Below are positions 1 to 9,717 of a stretch of 64,000 nucleotides of DNA, piece by piece. Under the pieces are notes generated by a model, which was given only the letters and a program-made list of their open reading frames with translations, had not been told where the DNA came from and made no database searches. Source of the stretch: Flavobacteriales bacterium (GTDB lineage Bacteria > Bacteroidota > Bacteroidia > Flavobacteriales_F > PHOS-HE28); assembly GCA_016702645.1 (NCBI GenBank), contig JADJDP010000003.1:124001-188000 (forward strand), in the 5' to 3' direction. Position numbers and translations under genes: made by a program. Every line of letters starts with the position of its first letter. The first letter of the stretch is position 1.

Positions 1-973
1 GCGGCTCTCCTACGAACTAGGCACCGACCTCCACTACGAGACCGGCGCAGGTGAACGCATCGGTGGTGGATCCCAGGAGATCGGGGACTATGCGGTCTTC
101 GCGAGTGCTGAGTACAAGCCGGTCCGTGATGTCACCATCCGTCCGGGTGCGCGCTATGCCTACAACACGCGCTACGGTGCTCCGCTGATCCCCTCGCTGA
201 ATGTCCGCTGGCAATTCACGGATGGATTCACGCTGCGTGGCTCCTATGCCCAGGGCTTCCGTGCGCCATCGCTCAAGGAACTCTACTTCTACTTCGTGGA
301 CGTGAACCACGACATCGTTGGCAATGAGGACTTGAAGGCCGAACGTTCGCACAGTGCTGTGGTGGGCTTGAGCTACCGTCATGCAAGGGAGAACTCGGTG
401 TACACCAGCGAGATCAACGGCTTCTACAACGATGTGAACGATCTGATCACGCTCGCACAGATCACGGGCACCCGGTTCAGCTATGAGAACGTCGGTCGCC
501 TGCGCACTGCCGGTGGAAGTATTGGAGCGGGTTGGGACAATGGGCATTGGATCGTTTCCGTGGGTGCGTCGCTCACTGCCCGTTGCGATGCGTTCGCGGA
601 TGAGAATGACGAGCCTTGGCTGCTCACGAACGAACTCCGTGGTTCGCTCACCAAGGAATGGCGACGCCTGGGTTGGAGCGGCTCCGTGTTCTGGAAGTAC
701 CAGGGCGAGCAAGTGAACTACGTGCTTGATCCGGATGGCGCTGTCGCACGAGGATCCATTGAGGCCTTCCAGATGGCCGATGCTTCGTTGACGAAGCAGT
801 TGTGGGACAAGCGCCTTGCGCTCACCGCAGGATGCAAGGACCTTTTCGATGTGCAGAACCTCAATTCCACCATGAGCGGTGGTGTGCATGATGGTGGTGG
901 TGCGAGCGTGCCCATGACCACGGGCCGCACCTACTTCCTGCGGTTGGAACTCGAACTGAAGGGCAAGGGATGA
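1..973 (+). CDS. TonB-dependent outer-membrane receptor, C-terminal part (5' end outside window)
   Basis: The reading frame is open from base 2 and ends at TGA 971-973, so only the C-terminal beta-barrel (about 323 residues) is present. Typical late-barrel features are visible: a GSYAQGFRAPSLKELYF segment, a following 'GNEDLKAERS' extracellular-loop pattern, alternating aromatic beta strands, and an aromatic-rich last strand (TYFLRLELELKGKG). This matches colicin/siderophore/haem receptors that import substrate through the outer membrane with TonB energy. The stop overlaps the start of the HmuY-like lipoprotein gene (ATGA), so the two are translationally coupled. By analogy with HmuR/HmuY the substrate may be haem, which is inference from the neighbour. 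The plug domain and signal peptide cannot be checked here. Confidence 0.9.
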   Translation, partial: RLSYELGTDLHYETGAGERIGGGSQEIGDYAVFASAEYKPVRDVTIRPGARYAYNTRYGAPLIPSLNVRWQFTDGFTLRGSYAQGFRAPSLKELYFYFVDVNHDIVGNEDLKAERSHSAVVGLSYRHARENSVYTSEINGFYNDVNDLITLAQITGTRFSYENVGRLRTAGGSIGAGWDNGHWIVSVGASLTARCDAFADENDEPWLLTNELRGSLTKEWRRLGWSGSVFWKYQGEQVNYVLDPDGAVARGSIEAFQMADASLTKQLWDKRLALTAGCKDLFDVQNLNSTMSGGVHDGGGASVPMTTGRTYFLRLELELKGKG

Positions 974-1935
974 AGAACGCCACCGCATACCTCGCTGCGT
1001 TGCTCCTGCTCGCGGGTTGCATGAAGGACGAATTGCCGGTTCCTGCGGCGCCGCGTGGTGATGCGAGCAGCCACCAAGTGTGCATGGGTAGCGGTTACTC
1101 ACAACAGCTTTGGTTCGATCTGGGGACGGGAGCGGTGGTGAACGAGAACACCCGAGCCGACTGGGACCTTGCGCTGGAAAGCAACGTCGACGGCTGGCGC
1201 GTGATGCTGAACGGTGCACGGCTCATGACCGCATGGAACATCGGGTCGGTGGATATCACCTTGGCGCACGACACGCTTGGCATGTATGCAGGTCGTCGTA
1301 TCGACGCACCGAGCGGGGATCGCGACAGCACCGCCGTGGGCGATTGGCGTAACACGGGCAACGTCTACATCGTGGACCTGGGCTACTCTTCCAGTGGCTC
1401 GCTGCTCGGTCAGCGCAAGGTTCGCTTCCTCTCCGTGGACGGTTCCGCTTTCACGCTGGAGTCCACGGCCTTGGACGGCAGCAATCATCGTTCAGCGATC
1501 GTGACCAAGGATCCCACGCGCGGCTTCACCTATTTCAGTTTCGACAACGGAACCGTTCCCATCGAACCGCCCATGGGAACCTGGGATCTGCTATTCACCC
1601 AGTACACGCACCAGTTCTACGATCCCTACCTCCCTTACCTCGTGAACGGTGTGCTGGTGGATGGTTCCCGCACACGGGTGGCGCGCATCGTCGATCGCGA
1701 CTTTGCATCGGTCAGCCTCACGGATACGCTGACCTTCCCCTTCGAGCGGAAGCGGAACACCATCGGATACGATTGGAAGTACTACTCCTTCGAGACCAGC
1801 GCCTACACCATGGTGCCCGATCTCAGCTACATCGTTCAGGATTCCGAGGGCTACTTCTACAAGCTGCGCTTCCTGGAGTTCTACGGTCCTCAGGGGCAGT
1901 CGGGCTGTCCGCTCTTCGAGACGGTGCCGCTCTAA
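970..1935 (+). CDS. HmuY-family lipoprotein
   Basis: This is a 321-residue protein with a lipoprotein signal peptide whose lipobox LAGC places the lipidated cysteine at residue 17. The body resembles the HmuY family of haem-binding surface lipoproteins: an N-terminal 'WFDLGTG...WDLALES' segment, a 'RGFTYFSFDNGTVP' motif and 'MGTWDLLFTQYTH' in the middle. Family members take haem from host or environmental haemoproteins and pass it to a TonB-dependent receptor, and here the receptor lies immediately upstream with a 4-nt overlap. I did not identify haem-coordinating histidines with certainty. The 3' end overlaps the convergent receptor gene by 4 bp. Confidence 0.8.
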   Translation: MKNATAYLAALLLLAGCMKDELPVPAAPRGDASSHQVCMGSGYSQQLWFDLGTGAVVNENTRADWDLALESNVDGWRVMLNGARLMTAWNIGSVDITLAHDTLGMYAGRRIDAPSGDRDSTAVGDWRNTGNVYIVDLGYSSSGSLLGQRKVRFLSVDGSAFTLESTALDGSNHRSAIVTKDPTRGFTYFSFDNGTVPIEPPMGTWDLLFTQYTHQFYDPYLPYLVNGVLVDGSRTRVARIVDRDFASVSLTDTLTFPFERKRNTIGYDWKYYSFETSAYTMVPDLSYIVQDSEGYFYKLRFLEFYGPQGQSGCPLFETVPL

Positions 1936-4434
1936 GGCCCCATCTCCTCGCCACCAGAGCCAGGCTCTTGTCGCTGGTTGTTGCGGCGGCGGAAGAGCGA
2001 GGTGTTCTGCTCCCCGAATTTCCACGTGAGGGTGAAGCGCACGAAGCGCATCTCCCGGCGGCGGAAGCTCTCCTGGTAGAGTTGTTCCGTGTCGATGATG
2101 TTGCCCCAACGACGGGTGTAGAACATGTCGTTCACACTGAGCACGCCGGTGAGCTTCTTGGTGAAGTCATGGCTGATGCTCGCATCGAGGCTGTATTGCG
2201 GCAAGCTGCGGCCTTGTGCCTGTATCCGCGCGCTCTCGTATTCACCGTTCAACTGCACGCTCCAATCCTTCAGCACCTTGTAGCTCACCATTGCTTTGGT
2301 GTTCCAGTTGGAGCCCTGGTTGCGCAAGCCTCCTTGCGTTCCGCTCAGGGCCACGTCGGTCCATTGCAAAGTTCCGCTCAAGGTGAACTGCAAGCCCTGC
2401 TTCGGTTCGATCTTCAGGATGTTCTCCCAACCCGCGCTGGCGCTATAGCTGCCGTTGATGAAGGTATTGAGCAGCACGGTGGTGTCCGAGGCCAGTGGGG
2501 AAGCAAAACTGGTGATCACATCCTGCGTGTAGCGACCGAAGAGGCTGGTGAACCAGGTGGCCTTGCTGTTCATGAAGGGCAGCAGGTGGTTCACTTCCGC
2601 CAAGCTGCTGAGCTCCGGTGCGAGCGCCGGATTGCCGATGCGCACGTTGCGGCTGTCGCTGAACATGACGAAGGGCATGATCTGCCAGAAGTTCGGCCGG
2701 CTGATCTTGCGCGAGAAGTTCACTTGTACCTCGCGCAAGCTGCCATCCCACTTGCGTGATAGGTAGATGCCCGGAAAAAGGGCCTTCGCAAGGTTCTTCG
2801 TTCCGTCGGGGTACTTGTAACTGAAGGTGATGTCCTTGCCCAGCAGTTCAGTTTCGAACCAGGTCTGCTCGAACCGGAAGCCCGCCTGGAACGACCAGTG
2901 ATCGCTCAGCTTGTGCATCCAGTTGACGTAGGCGGCATTGATGATGTCCGTGATGTGGTAGTTGTTCGTCAAGGAACTGTCGAGCACATCGGTGCCCACG
3001 AGCGGCGAGGTCACGTACACGTCAAGGAAGGAGTTGTCGCGCTTCACGTTGCTCTTCAGTCCCCACTCGATCTTGTTCCGCTCACCGATCGGGTCCGCGT
3101 AGTCCAGTTGCCAGCTCAACTGGTCGTTCTGGCTTTCCCCGATGTTGTCCTGCAAGCGCGGGCTGTATGACAATTGGTCGCCGTCCGAACTGTAGGTGTA
3201 TTGATCGAACTCGGCGTCGCTGGTACGTTCCGAACGATTGTAGCTGAGATCGGTGGTCCACTCACGACCTTCCTTCGGAGTGCGGCGACGGAAGGCGAGC
3301 TGCACGCTGTAGGTCATGTTGTCCGACATGGAGGTATTGCGTTGCTCGCCGGTGTTCAAGAGGTTGCGCTCCGCGTCCAGTGTGGTGCTTTTGAGCAGGT
3401 CGTTCCCTTCATTGTTGTGTCCGCGCGTACTGGCCGACAGGGTGAGCAGGTTGCGGTTGCTCATCTGCCAGTCCACACCGAAGCGGCCACCGTTCATCAA
3501 GCGTGTGCTGGTGCTGCGCGTATCCTGCCCGAAGAATCCGGTGGTGGTGCCGAAGGATCGATCCACGCGATCGGTGGTGCCATCGGTCACGTTCTCACCC
3601 GTATTGTAGTTGTAGCTCAGGTTGAAGCCCCAACGCCCTTCCTTCATGTTGATGTTGGCACCGCCCTGGTAACGGCGGTTCGTGCCGATGCCAGCTTGCA
3701 CTTGGCCGTAGTAACCCGGCTTGGTGTTCTTCTTCAGCACCACGTTGATGATGCCGCCCGTACTGTTCGCATCGAAGGCGACCGACGGATTGGTGATCAC
3801 TTCCACACGTTCAATGTCCTCGGCAGGGATCTGCTCCAGGGTCATCGCAGAAGGACGACCATCCACGAGGATCTGTGGTCGAGCACCTCGCATTTCCACA
3901 TTTCCGTCCAGATCGACACTGAGACCGGGTACGTTCTTCATCACGTCAACACCCGTACCTCCTTGGGTGCTCAAATCCTTCTCCACGTTGAAGACGCGGC
4001 GGTCCACCTGCATCACCATCGTACTGCGTTCACCGGTTATCTCCGCTGCCTTCAGCACGGTAACATCGGGTTCCAACGTGATGTTGCCGAGGTCCATCTC
4101 CAGCCGCTCGCGCGTGAGTTGCACACGTTGTTCGTAGGGCTTGAACCCGATGAAACTGATCACCACGCGCAAAGGAGGACCGACCGGCAGCTTCTCCACG
4201 TCGAATTCCCCGGTACCGCGACTGATGCTGCCACCCACCACCGTATCCTTCATAGCGAGGAACACCGTGACGGTGGTGAACTCCGCTCCCTTGTGCGTCT
4301 CCCCATCGATCACGCGGCCGTAGATCTTTGCCGATGGCAGGCGCCATGCCGCCACGCGGGCCTCCCGGGCGTTGTGCGTGCACCCCAGCAACGGATAGCA
4401 GGAGCAGGAGCGAAAGGGTGGGGCGGAGCATCAT
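1932..4434 (-). CDS. Outer-membrane beta-barrel receptor (TonB-dependent-like), apparent frameshift near the N-terminus
   Basis: The restored product is about 834 residues. It has a signal peptide (MMLRPTLSLLLLLSVAGVHA), a carboxypeptidase-regulatory-like beta-sandwich (IYGRVIDGE... to about residue 120), a plug domain (VDVMKNVPGLSVDLDGNVEM; PQILVDGRPS) and a long C-terminal barrel of the OMP_b-brl_3 type. The signal peptide is in one frame and the rest in another. Reading one A fewer at the T-run 4327-4329 (plus strand) joins 'AIGK' to 'IYGRVIDGE' cleanly, so I place a single-base insertion there. Start is at 4434 or 4431 (tandem ATG). The transported substrate is unknown. The gene converges on the HmuY-like gene, so it belongs to a separate unit. 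Confidence 0.8.
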
Positions 4435-4546
4435 CGAACGCGGGGCGCTAAAAGTACCGGGGCTTGTTGTTGGACGTGGTGTCTTGGACATCGCACTGGT
4501 CGAAGTGTCGATCGGATCAACAACTTTTCACTTAGGCACCAACGAA

Positions 4547-4571
4547 AGAGCCCCGAACAAGTCGGGGCTCT
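4547..4571 (-). terminator. Intrinsic terminator-like hairpin after the RRM gene
   Basis: Perfect 10-bp inverted repeat AGAGCCCCGA / TCGGGGCTCT with a 5-nt loop, 21 bp beyond the stop codon of the RRM gene. There is no strong U-tract. The CCCCG core recurs in other hairpins of this window. Confidence 0.7.
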
Positions 4572-4592
4572 CGTTGAAGTAGTTGGGAAAGT

Positions 4593-4988
4593 CTAGTAGT
4601 CGTCCCGTCCGCCACGGTCACGGTCTCCACCGCCACTGCGGTATCCGCCGCGATCACCGCCGCGATCGCCACCTCCACCGCCGCGATATCCACCGCGGTC
4701 TCCACCACCACTGCGGCCACCGCCGAAGCTGGGACGGTCACCTTCGGTACGAGGACGAGCCTCGTTCACCACCAGGTCGCGGCCATGGAAGCTCTTTCCA
4801 TTGGTGCCTTCGATGGCAGCGCGGCCTTGGTCATCGTTCGCCATCTCCACGAATCCGAAGCCACGGCTACGGTTGGTGGCGCGATCCATGATGATCTTGG
4901 CCGAAGTCACTTCTCCGAACGGCGAAAACAGTTCGTGGAGATCTTGGTCCTTCACAGAGTAAGGCACGTTGGCGACATAAATGTTCAT
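4593..4988 (-). CDS. RRM-domain RNA-binding protein with glycine/arginine-rich tail
   Basis: The 131-residue protein is one RNA recognition motif (residues 1-80) followed by a low-complexity tail of GGDRGG-type repeats ending in RGGRDDY. RNP2 (IYVANV, residues 3-8) and RNP1 (RGFGFVEM, 42-49) are both intact, so single-stranded RNA binding is expected. Proteins of this design in cyanobacteria and Bacteroidota are often cold- or stress-induced RNA chaperones. I chose ATG 4988 because the longer open frame upstream (to 5171) has no RRM similarity and runs through the promoter. The roughly 80-nt 5' leader between promoter and start fits post-transcriptional control. Confidence 0.9.
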   Translation of the reverse strand: MNIYVANVPYSVKDQDLHELFSPFGEVTSAKIIMDRATNRSRGFGFVEMANDDQGRAAIEGTNGKSFHGRDLVVNEARPRTEGDRPSFGGGRSGGGDRGGYRGGGGGDRGGDRGGYRSGGGDRDRGGRDDY

Positions 4989-5070
4989 GAGTTCTACTGA
5001 CTGGGTTTTTGTTCGTTCTTGCCTGTACCCGGGTGGTCTCGCCAAAGCACAACCGGGCCGTTGGGCGGGG

Positions 5071-5100
5071 CGAATGTAGGCGGATTTCGGATCCCTGCAA
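5071..5100 (-). promoter_or_regulatory. Candidate Bacteroidota promoter for the RRM gene
   Basis: On the minus strand TTG (5100-5098) is followed after 19 nt by TACATTCG (5078-5071). This is close to the Bacteroidota vegetative consensus TTTG-N19-21-TAnnTTTG, with one change in the -7 box. It implies a leader of roughly 75-80 nt. Confidence 0.5.
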
Positions 5101-5232
5101 GCGGTACCCACTGATGCAGTGGCGATTAGCATACCTGCACGGGCCTTCACCATCCGTCCCCGCTTCGTCATTCATCCCCCCTTCCGTCACCGTTCGTCAC
5201 CGACGAACACCCCGGTTCAGCAGCTTGGCACC

Positions 5233-6477
5233 ATGGATCGCGTGATCGATGCCCGGCCTGCCAAACGGCGTCGCCTCCTGCTTTGGGGCGGGGGTGGTCT
5301 TTTGGTGATGGTCGCTCTGGTGGTGCTCGTAAGCGGGTTGGGCCGGTCACGCGTTCGGGTTGGAACGGCCAAGGTCACGATCGGTACGGTTGCGCGTGGC
5401 CTCTTCAAGGAGTTCATTCCCATCACCGGCACCGTGCAACCGATCAAGACGGTCTTTCTCGACGCTGTACAAGGCGGCACGGTGGAGGAGCGCTTCCTCG
5501 AGGACGGTACACCGGTGGAGATCGGTACCCCGATCCTCCGCCTCGGCAACCAGCAGTTCCAGATGGATGCCATCAATCGCGAGGCGCAATTGCTCGACCA
5601 GCAGAACAACCTGCGCAACACACGGCTCAACATGGATCAGCAGACCAACACCTGGCGGCAGCAGTTGGTACAGTTGGACTATTACATGAAGCAGATCGAG
5701 CGCACCTGGCGGTTGAACCAGGGTCTCATCGCCAAGGGTCTCGTGGCACAGCAGGAGCACGATCGCAGCCAGGAAGAGTTCCAGCTTGCGCAGGACCGCC
5801 GTAAGCTGCTCATTGCCAACATCCGCAACGACTCACTTTTCCGACGTACGCAGGAAGGACAGATCGCTTCCTCCCTCGCACTTATTCAGGACAACCTTGA
5901 GTTCCTCCACCGCACGCTGGAGAACCTCACGCTACGATCCCCGATCAAGGGCACCTTGAGCGGCCTGCGCGCAGAGATCGGCCAGACCATCGCTCAAGGT
6001 GCGCGCATCGCGCAGATCGATGTGCTTGACGCCTTCAAGGTGCGCGCGCGCATACCGGAGCATTACGTTACACGAGTGAGCGCGGGCTTGCGTGGAACGT
6101 TCCTGCATGGTGGCCAGGAGCACACCATCGAAGTCTTCAAGATCTACCCGGAGGTGAGCAACGGCGAGTTCGACGTGGACCTGCGCTTCGTGGACGCCGC
6201 TCCTGCGGATATCCGACGCGGACAGACCTTTCAAGTGCGCCTGCAGTTGAGCGAGGACATGGAGGCCGTAATGCTTCCGCGCGGACCCTTCTTCCAGGAT
6301 ACCGGCGGTCAATGGGTCTATGTGCTCGATGCCGAAGGCACCGCCACCAAGCGCGACGTGAAGCTCGGTCGCCAGAACCCTGACATGTACGAAGTGCTCG
6401 AAGGGCTCCAGCCTGGCGATCGTGTCGTTACCAGTCGCTACGTGCAATTCAATGATGCGGATGAACTGATCCAATAG
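5233..6477 (+). CDS. Efflux periplasmic adaptor (HlyD/MacA-like membrane fusion protein)
   Basis: The 414-residue protein has a short basic N-terminus, one membrane segment (about residues 14-36), a biotinyl-lipoyl-like beta domain (ITGTVQPIKTVFLDAVQGG), a long helical hairpin (about 110-210, rich in Q, N, E and R) and a second lipoyl half (LENLTLRSPIKGTLSGL...EIGQTIAQG). A C-terminal beta-barrel/MPL region ends in GDRVVTSRYVQF. It would bridge the FtsX-type permease at 7282 to an outer-membrane channel. The start at ATG 5233 precedes the basic-TM segment; the upstream frame extension has no signal character. It is followed after 96 nt by the ABC ATPase gene, and a large hairpin sits in that gap. 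Confidence 0.85.
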   Translation: MDRVIDARPAKRRRLLLWGGGGLLVMVALVVLVSGLGRSRVRVGTAKVTIGTVARGLFKEFIPITGTVQPIKTVFLDAVQGGTVEERFLEDGTPVEIGTPILRLGNQQFQMDAINREAQLLDQQNNLRNTRLNMDQQTNTWRQQLVQLDYYMKQIERTWRLNQGLIAKGLVAQQEHDRSQEEFQLAQDRRKLLIANIRNDSLFRRTQEGQIASSLALIQDNLEFLHRTLENLTLRSPIKGTLSGLRAEIGQTIAQGARIAQIDVLDAFKVRARIPEHYVTRVSAGLRGTFLHGGQEHTIEVFKIYPEVSNGEFDVDLRFVDAAPADIRRGQTFQVRLQLSEDMEAVMLPRGPFFQDTGGQWVYVLDAEGTATKRDVKLGRQNPDMYEVLEGLQPGDRVVTSRYVQFNDADELIQ

Positions 6478-6503
6478 CACCCACAGACCTGCGCACGTTG
6501 CGT

Positions 6504-6561
6504 GTTACGCGTTGACGTGTTGCGGGTCGAACACGAAACGCGCAACACGCCAACACGTAAC
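6504..6561. repeat. Long imperfect inverted repeat between adaptor and ABC ATPase genes
   Basis: Arms of 21 bp (6504-6524 and 6541-6561) pair with two mismatches that become G-U pairs in RNA, around a 16-nt loop. Each arm is internally repetitive (CAACACG/CGTTG units). It lies in an intra-operon gap, 26 bp after the adaptor stop and 13 bp before the ATPase start. It could stabilise or attenuate the mRNA. Confidence 0.75.
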
Positions 6562-6573
6562 TCTTTCAACCCG

Positions 6574-7269
6574 ATGAGCCTTCTCAGAACCACCGCCCTC
6601 TCCAAGGTCTACCGCACCGATACGGTCGAGACCACCGCCCTCAACGCTGTCGACATCGATATCGCCCAAGGCGAGTTCGTAGCGATCATGGGCCCGAGCG
6701 GTTGCGGCAAATCCACGCTGCTCAACATCATCGGCCTGCTGGATTCGCCCAGCAGTGGTAGCTACTTCGTGAACGGCGAGGATGTGAGCGGCTACAACGA
6801 GCGCAAGCGCGCCGAGGTGCGCAAGAACACCATCGGCTTCGTGTTCCAGAGCTTCAACCTGATCGATGAACTGACGGTCGCCGAGAATATCGAGCTCCCG
6901 TTGATCTACACGGGGCTGGGCAAGAGCGAGCGCAAGCAACGCACCGAAGAGGCCATGCGACGCATGAACATCGAGCACCGCGCGAAGCATTTTCCGCAAC
7001 AGCTCAGCGGCGGCCAGCAACAGCGTGTGGCCATTGCGCGCGCGGTAGTGAACAACCCGAGGCTCATCCTCGCGGATGAACCGACCGGTAACCTCGACAG
7101 CGCCATGGGCGAGGAGGTGATGAACCTCTTGACAGAGTTGAACAAAGCCGGCACCACGATCATCATCGTAACGCACAGCCTGCGCGATGCGGGTTACGCG
7201 CAGCGCACGATCAAGCTGCTGGACGGGAAGGTGGTGTCGGGGGATGTTCCTGCGAGCGCGTTGCTCTGA
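6574..7269 (+). CDS. ABC transporter ATP-binding protein (MacB/LolD type)
   Basis: The 231-residue protein is one ABC ATPase domain. Walker A is GPSGCGKST (residues 40-48), followed by Q-loop region FQSFNLIDELTV, signature LSGGQQQR (about 139-146), Walker B with LILADEPTGNLD and switch histidine in VTHS. The D-loop and 'NEYNERKRAEVRKNTIGFVFQ'-like region are typical of the LolD/MacB/FtsE group that drives mechanotransmission permeases. I chose ATG 6574 because the longer frame begins inside the hairpin. It forms an operon with the adaptor upstream and the permease 12 bp downstream, giving a tripartite efflux or lipoprotein-handling pump. Confidence 0.92.
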   Translation: MSLLRTTALSKVYRTDTVETTALNAVDIDIAQGEFVAIMGPSGCGKSTLLNIIGLLDSPSSGSYFVNGEDVSGYNERKRAEVRKNTIGFVFQSFNLIDELTVAENIELPLIYTGLGKSERKQRTEEAMRRMNIEHRAKHFPQQLSGGQQQRVAIARAVVNNPRLILADEPTGNLDSAMGEEVMNLLTELNKAGTTIIIVTHSLRDAGYAQRTIKLLDGKVVSGDVPASALL

Positions 7270-7281
7270 TCCCGCGATCAC

Positions 7282-9717
7282 ATGTTCCGCAACTACCTCC
7301 TCATCGCCTGGCGCACCCTCAAGCGCGACAAGCTCTTCGCGGCGCTCAACATCATCGGCCTCGCCATCGGCGTGGTGGCCTGCATGCTCATCTACATCTA
7401 TGTGCAGGATGAGCTGAGCTTCGATGCGCACCACCGGAAGGCCGACCGCATCTACCGCATCCAGGCGCATTACAAGTTCGGCGATACGCAGGACGATTTC
7501 GGCATCACACCCTTCCCCATCATGGAGGCGCTGCTGGAGGAGTACCCCGATATAGAGAGCGGTGTCTCGCTCTTCCAGCTCGGTCAGACCACATTGGAGT
7601 ACGAAGGCAAACCCTACCTCGCGGAGGATGGCTACAACGCCGACACCAGTTTCTTCCGCGCCTTCGATTTCACCTTCGTCAAAGGCGATATCACTGCGCT
7701 CGATGAGCCGGACAACATCGTCATCATGAAGGACATGGCCACGCGCATGTTCGGCGCTGAGGAGCCCATCGGCAAGCTCGTTACGCGCAACGGTCGCACG
7801 CTGAAGGTCGCAGGCGTCATCGACCAGAAGGCCGAGAACACGCACATCCCGATGGGTGTGTTCATGAGCCGCCTCGGCTTGCCACCGCAGGCGCGTGAGC
7901 AGCCTGCGCAGAGCTGGGGCAACAACAGTTGCTTCAACTACCTCGTGCTCGCGCCGGGTGTGGACGCGCACGCCTTCCAAAGCAAGATGGACGCCTTCGT
8001 CACCAAGTACATCATCCCCGCGTGGGGCGGTGAACAGTTCCACGGCGAGATCCGCTTCAACCTGGAGCCGCTGCGCGAAGTACACTTCAACAACGACCTG
8101 ATCTACGATACGCCGAAGAAGGGCAACAAGGCCTACGTCACGCTTTTCGCCATCGTGGCGGTGCTCATCCTCGCCATTGCGTGCATCAACTACATCAACA
8201 TGAGCACGGCCGATGCCACGCGCCGCGCCAAGGAGGTGGCACTGCGCAAAGTGAGCGGCGCGCAACGTCCGCAGCTCGTCGCGCAGTTCATCGGCGGCAG
8301 CGTCATGATCGCCGTCATCGGCATACTCGTCGCATTGGGCCTTCTGTGGTTCTGCTTGCCTGCGTTCAACACCATCACGGAGAAAGAGATCGGCATGGGC
8401 TACCTCTTGCAGGGCAGCTTCTTCGCCGTGGTGCTGCTCATCGTGCTGCTCATCGGCGTGGTGGCCGGCAGCTATCCCGCCTTCTTCCTCTCGCGCTTCT
8501 CCCCACAACTGCTATTGAAGGAAGGCGTGGCCAGTGGGGCAGGGAAGGGCCGCGTGCGCAAGGTGCTCATGGGCGCTCAGTTCGCCATCACGCTGTTCAT
8601 GGTAGTGGGCACGCTCGCGGTGTTCGCGCAACTGCATTGGCTTCGGAACAGCGACCTGGGCTTCCGCAAGGAGCAGTTGCTGAGCATCACCATGCCGCAA
8701 CCGCGCGGCGAGGACACACTCGCGTGGGATGCACTACGCCCCTTGAAGCAGGAATTGATGCGCGAGAGCTTTGTCACCGGCGCGTCTTTTACGCAAAGCC
8801 TGCCTGGACAGAGCGGCGGACGTTGGGTGCTGCAAGTGAACACGCCCGAGGGCCGGATCGACAAGCCCATGCCCACCCTGAACGTGGATGCCGATTTCCC
8901 AGCGCTGCTCGGCATAGAGCTGGCAGCCGGTCGCTACTTCGACCCCGCGATCCCGAGCGACGCTGAGACCGCCGTCGTCGTGAACGAGAGCGCCGTGAAG
9001 GCCTTCGGATGGAAGGACCCGCTGGCAGAGAAGATCTACATCCCCGGCGATGCGCAGGCCACACCACCGCAGCCCGAGCAGCAGCTCACCGTCATAGGTG
9101 TCGTCAAGGATTTCCACTACGCCAGCATGCACACGCCCATCGAGCCGCTGTGCATCTTCCAGAGCAGCCAGCGCTACGGAGTGCAGAACCTGGTGCTGCG
9201 CCTCGCCCCTGGCGATGTGGGCACACAGCTCGCCAATTTGCAGAAGCGCTGGAGCACGCTCCGCCCCAACGACGATTGGGAGGCCACCTTCCTCACCGAT
9301 AGCATCGCGCAGCTCTACCAGGCCGAGGACAAGTTGTTCCGTGTCTTCACCGCATTCGCCGTGCTCACCATCCTGCTCACCATCATGGGCCTCTACGGTC
9401 TGGCCTACTTCACCGCCAAGCAACGCACGCGCGAGATCGGCATCCGTCGCGTCATGGGCGCTCCACTATTCGACATCGTGCGGCGCATGAACCGCGAGTT
9501 CGTCGTGTTGCTCGGCCTAGCGCTGCTCGTGGCCTTCCCGCTGGCCTTCTACGCCATCGGTCGCTGGCTGGAAACCTTCGCCTACCACACCGACATTTCT
9601 CCAGTGCTCTACGCCGTTGCGCTGTTGCTCACGCTCTTCGTCACCGTGGCCACCGTAAGTGTGCAGGCATACCGCGCTGCAGTAGCCGACCCGGTGAAGG
9701 CGCTCCGGTATGAGTGA
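7282..9717 (+). CDS. FtsX/MacB-type ABC transporter permease
   Basis: The 811-residue protein has the double arrangement common in Bacteroidota: an N-terminal TM (LNIIGLAIGVVACMLIYIYV, about 21-40), a periplasmic MacB_PCD-like domain (about 45-285) and three TM helices of a first FtsX domain (about 290-420). A second periplasmic domain and a second FtsX domain follow (about 680-805), ending DPVKALRYE. The motifs TRRAKEVALRKVSGA and TREIGIRRVMGA are the FtsX coupling segments. It works with the ATPase encoded 12 bp upstream. Such pumps export antibiotics, peptides or lipoproteins; the substrate is not readable from sequence. Confidence 0.9.
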   Translation: MFRNYLLIAWRTLKRDKLFAALNIIGLAIGVVACMLIYIYVQDELSFDAHHRKADRIYRIQAHYKFGDTQDDFGITPFPIMEALLEEYPDIESGVSLFQLGQTTLEYEGKPYLAEDGYNADTSFFRAFDFTFVKGDITALDEPDNIVIMKDMATRMFGAEEPIGKLVTRNGRTLKVAGVIDQKAENTHIPMGVFMSRLGLPPQAREQPAQSWGNNSCFNYLVLAPGVDAHAFQSKMDAFVTKYIIPAWGGEQFHGEIRFNLEPLREVHFNNDLIYDTPKKGNKAYVTLFAIVAVLILAIACINYINMSTADATRRAKEVALRKVSGAQRPQLVAQFIGGSVMIAVIGILVALGLLWFCLPAFNTITEKEIGMGYLLQGSFFAVVLLIVLLIGVVAGSYPAFFLSRFSPQLLLKEGVASGAGKGRVRKVLMGAQFAITLFMVVGTLAVFAQLHWLRNSDLGFRKEQLLSITMPQPRGEDTLAWDALRPLKQELMRESFVTGASFTQSLPGQSGGRWVLQVNTPEGRIDKPMPTLNVDADFPALLGIELAAGRYFDPAIPSDAETAVVVNESAVKAFGWKDPLAEKIYIPGDAQATPPQPEQQLTVIGVVKDFHYASMHTPIEPLCIFQSSQRYGVQNLVLRLAPGDVGTQLANLQKRWSTLRPNDDWEATFLTDSIAQLYQAEDKLFRVFTAFAVLTILLTIMGLYGLAYFTAKQRTREIGIRRVMGAPLFDIVRRMNREFVVLLGLALLVAFPLAFYAIGRWLETFAYHTDISPVLYAVALLLTLFVTVATVSVQAYRAAVADPVKALRYE

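Noticed and set aside
3174..4451. 425-residue plus-strand frame over the outer-membrane receptor
   Set aside because: It is antisense to the receptor and of biased His/Val/Arg composition.
6505..8508. 667-residue minus-strand frame over the ABC transporter genes
   Set aside because: It is a shadow frame antisense to clear ABC ATPase and permease genes, with no domain character.
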